Positions 6,946-8,571 of a DNA stretch of 8,571 nucleotides are shown piece by piece (positions within the stretch are counted from its first letter, which is position 1; every line of letters begins with the position of its first letter). The notes under the pieces are model-generated. The model was not told where the DNA came from and ran no database searches. It worked only from the letters and a program-made list of their open reading frames with translations. The stretch is from contig JAADHX010000263.1 in assembly GCA_013151655.1 (NCBI GenBank), positions 1 through 8,571 of the forward strand. The letters are read 5' to 3'. The position numbers and the translations under genes were made by a program. This stretch comes from Actinomycetota bacterium (GTDB lineage Bacteria > Actinomycetota > Acidimicrobiia > Acidimicrobiales > Poriferisodalaceae).

Positions 6946-8199
6946 GTGGCTGACCGCTTGACGGTGAGACAGGAACAACCCCCGCTGCCTTCAACACCCT
7001 CGCCTCGGTGGGAGAAGACAAGACTTCTGGACGCCTTCCTCAAACTGACCCACTGCCACCTGCCGAACCCTGGTATCGGATGGATGGATGGGTGGATGGA
7101 TGGGTGCGCGGTATATTCAGCCCGAGATGATGGAGCAAAAGACTGCACCAACAATACCTGCCTCCCCTACTCAGGCGGAACGAACGCGTTCGGCTGCACA
7201 TGGGGATATGTAGTAATCACTCAAGCTAGCGGTACCGCACCCGTGGACTACATGATGTCGACTGCCGGACACTGCGCGGCCGGCAACCCCACCCGCCCTG
7301 TTTCTGGTCAAACAGCGACCCTCATTGCGTCCACGAACAACAGTGTTGACAGAGACATCGCATTATATGATCTCCCCTCCAACCTGCAGGCAGTAAATGA
7401 CCTGAAGATTAGAGACACCGGGTCCAATCGATTCGGCGTCGCCGTTGTCGGCCACCGAGACCCTCAGCCCGGCGATTTCGTTTGTAAGCACGGAATGGCA
7501 ACTGATATGACTTGTGGGACGGTGCAAACGGCGAATCCGAACGAATTCGCTCAAGCAAACTACCTAACGTGCGGGGGCGACAGCGGGTCCCCCGTCTGGG
7601 TCTACACCTCGCAGTTCTCGCGTACAGCTGTCGGGTTTCATGGTGGCTCCCTCGTAACGTGTACTTCCCCGAGCAACCCTCCTGCTGGCAATCGCGTATT
7701 CACTCAGGACAGCGAGATGCAGCAATGGCGGTCATCAAGTGACAACGTGTACACCGTCAACAATCCCCGACGCGATTTCATAGTCTCATTGTACGATCGG
7801 GCTCTGGGACGGGCTCCGGATCCGGGTGGCTACAACTATTGGATAGGTGGCGCCTGCAACCAGGCCGGACTTGCAGCGGCTGTGTTCGGATTCTATGCGA
7901 GCGGAGAATTCAAGTCACGCCCCCAGTTCAATGATGTCAATCACGCTTCTGAACTTCGCGCCAGGTTCTCGGCGCTCTACCGTGGTGCTCTGCGGAGGTC
8001 AGGAAGTTTCGCAGAGCGCGATAGCTGGAAACAGTGGATCTGGGACAACGCTCCGAGTTTCCCTGGCTCGACGACCACGCAGAAGCGCGAAGCCGCCTGG
8101 AACTGGGCGGTGGGGTTCTTTGCGAATTCCCCTGAGGCCACCGGTCTATTCACCGGCTCAGGCGCCGACGGCGAGGTTCGTCTATGCAATCCGTTGTAG
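6946..8199 (+). CDS. Trypsin-like (S1 family) serine protease with C-terminal DUF4214-type region
   Basis: The product is 417 residues from GTG 6946, which has GAGGGA five bases upstream. The chymotrypsin-fold triad is visible: H109 in STAGHC, D137 in VDRDIALY, S213 in CGGDSGSP. Cysteines C84/C110, C180/C190 and C209/C239 are placed to form the disulphides typical of secreted bacterial proteases. After a short spacer, residues about 276-365 carry two copies of the DUF4214-like pattern: LYDRALGRAPDPGGYNYWI and LYRGALRRSGSFAERDSWK. This region often sits at the end of exported proteins. The oddity is the N-terminus: residues 1-75 have no hydrophobic signal segment, are Pro-rich, and include WMDGWMDG, encoded by a tetranucleotide repeat. 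A secreted disulphide-bonded protease without export signal suggests a 5' rearrangement or frameshift, in line with the IS relic upstream. Codon third positions look more mixed than in the core genes. The catalytic part appears intact; whether it is made and exported is uncertain. Confidence 0.82.
   Translation: MADRLTVRQEQPPLPSTPSPRWEKTRLLDAFLKLTHCHLPNPGIGWMDGWMDGCAVYSARDDGAKDCTNNTCLPYSGGTNAFGCTWGYVVITQASGTAPVDYMMSTAGHCAAGNPTRPVSGQTATLIASTNNSVDRDIALYDLPSNLQAVNDLKIRDTGSNRFGVAVVGHRDPQPGDFVCKHGMATDMTCGTVQTANPNEFAQANYLTCGGDSGSPVWVYTSQFSRTAVGFHGGSLVTCTSPSNPPAGNRVFTQDSEMQQWRSSSDNVYTVNNPRRDFIVSLYDRALGRAPDPGGYNYWIGGACNQAGLAAAVFGFYASGEFKSRPQFNDVNHASELRARFSALYRGALRRSGSFAERDSWKQWIWDNAPSFPGSTTTQKREAAWNWAVGFFANSPEATGLFTGSGADGEVRLCNPL
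7078..7105 (+). repeat. Tetranucleotide tract (GGAT/GGGT, 7 units)
   Basis: Seven consecutive 4 bp units: GGAT x3, GGGT, GGAT x2, GGGT. Seen as codons, 7081-7104 is an exact 12 bp duplication encoding WMDG-WMDG (residues 46-53 of the protease product). Since 4 is not a multiple of 3, gain or loss of a unit would shift the reading frame of the downstream protease domain. Confidence 0.85.
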
Positions 8200-8571
8200 T
8201 TCGGATGACCACGCTCAGTGTCAGTCTCATTCTTCTTGGGTCATCCTGCACGTCCGATGATAACTCTCGCCAGGCTGGACAGACGCTCGAAAGTGGCCTT
8301 CCGCTCGCTCCCTCATCAACGTCAACATCGGTGGTCGAACCAGAGCGGCTCCCTTATGTAGTGGAGGAGGCAGTGCCTATCTACCCTGAGGCCATACTGC
8401 AGGTGCAACTCGACCTGTCGGACCCTCAGTGTCCCACAGCGACGTTTCCCTCTGTCGACTCGAAGAGCAGCTATTCGATCATTTTTTCGCCACTCTGGAC
8501 ATTGTCAGGGGCGAATCTAACGATTGAAGGGACTGGTGTGGTGTTGGGCGATTCCGACGTGGTCAACATCA
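8184..8571 (+). CDS. Putative lipoprotein, N-terminal 129 residues (cut by window edge)
   Basis: The frame is open from ATG 8184 to the right edge. The start has GAGG seven bases upstream and overlaps the protease stop codon region by 16 bp; a second in-frame ATG at 8205, 5 bp after that stop, is an alternative. The N-terminus, MQSVVVRMTTLSVSLILLGSSC, has a basic residue, a hydrophobic core and a cysteine at 22, which is a lipoprotein-type signal, although GSSC lacks the usual Leu at -3. A Ser/Thr/Pro-rich linker follows (about 23-55), then a segment with one further cysteine (DPQCPTATF), then IIFSPLWTLSGANLTIEGTG. I do not recognise a family. Translational overlap suggests cotranscription with the protease, perhaps as a surface partner or inhibitor, but that is inference. 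Confidence 0.72.
   Translation, partial: MQSVVVRMTTLSVSLILLGSSCTSDDNSRQAGQTLESGLPLAPSSTSTSVVEPERLPYVVEEAVPIYPEAILQVQLDLSDPQCPTATFPSVDSKSSYSIIFSPLWTLSGANLTIEGTGVVLGDSDVVNI

Noticed and set aside
6000..6950. tRNA or other standard RNA gene in the gene-poor stretch
   Set aside because: No T-loop GGTTCRA-type box with matching acceptor arms was found on either strand.
7078..7105. CRISPR-like or direct-repeat array
   Set aside because: It is a short contiguous tetranucleotide tract without spacers.

Overview
The window looks like chromosomal DNA of a moderately high-GC actinobacterium. The gene order secA, hpf, comF on one strand, with sahH further along on the same strand, is the order I recall from Mycobacterium tuberculosis (Rv3240c, Rv3241c, Rv3242c ... 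Rv3248c). An uncultured or marine Acidimicrobiia-type lineage would fit, but that is inference; nothing in the window fixes the taxon.

Layout: 1-2670 is a minus-strand housekeeping run read comF -> hpf -> secA. The genes are a ComF-family phosphoribosyltransferase, the long-form ribosome hibernation factor, and the first 441 residues of the SecA preprotein translocase ATPase, which runs off the left edge. Gaps of about 50 bp suggest one operon. Divergent from comF lies a complete carotenoid cleavage oxygenase-family gene (2774-4114, plus strand) with a good TTGACA element and a good ribosome binding site. It faces a complete S-adenosylhomocysteine hydrolase gene (4367-5827, minus strand). The 252 bp between these convergent genes is packed with structure: two diverged copies of a ~61 bp double-hairpin repeat, one with a compensatory stem change relative to the other, flank a perfect 17 bp inverted repeat.

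5828-6945 is 1.1 kb with no intact gene that I can support. It holds a sahH leader able to fold into a three-way junction (with a competing upstream pairing), a 12 bp perfect palindrome, and a decayed start of an ISL3-family transposase. About 600 bp of it I cannot assign. To its right, 6946-8199 encodes a trypsin-like serine protease fused to a C-terminal DUF4214-type region. It is oddly without a signal peptide and carries a GGAT/GGGT tetranucleotide tract near its 5' end. A probable lipoprotein gene starts inside the protease gene's last codons and runs off the right edge. The right third therefore looks like a rearranged accessory region joined to a conserved core.

The core genes serve protein export (SecA), stationary-phase ribosome protection (HPF) and the methyl cycle (SahH). 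The protease and lipoprotein probably form a small secreted or surface pair. I found no convincing new multi-gene system. The least explained signals are the structured intergenic repeats, the sahH leader, and the signal-less protease with its tetranucleotide tract.
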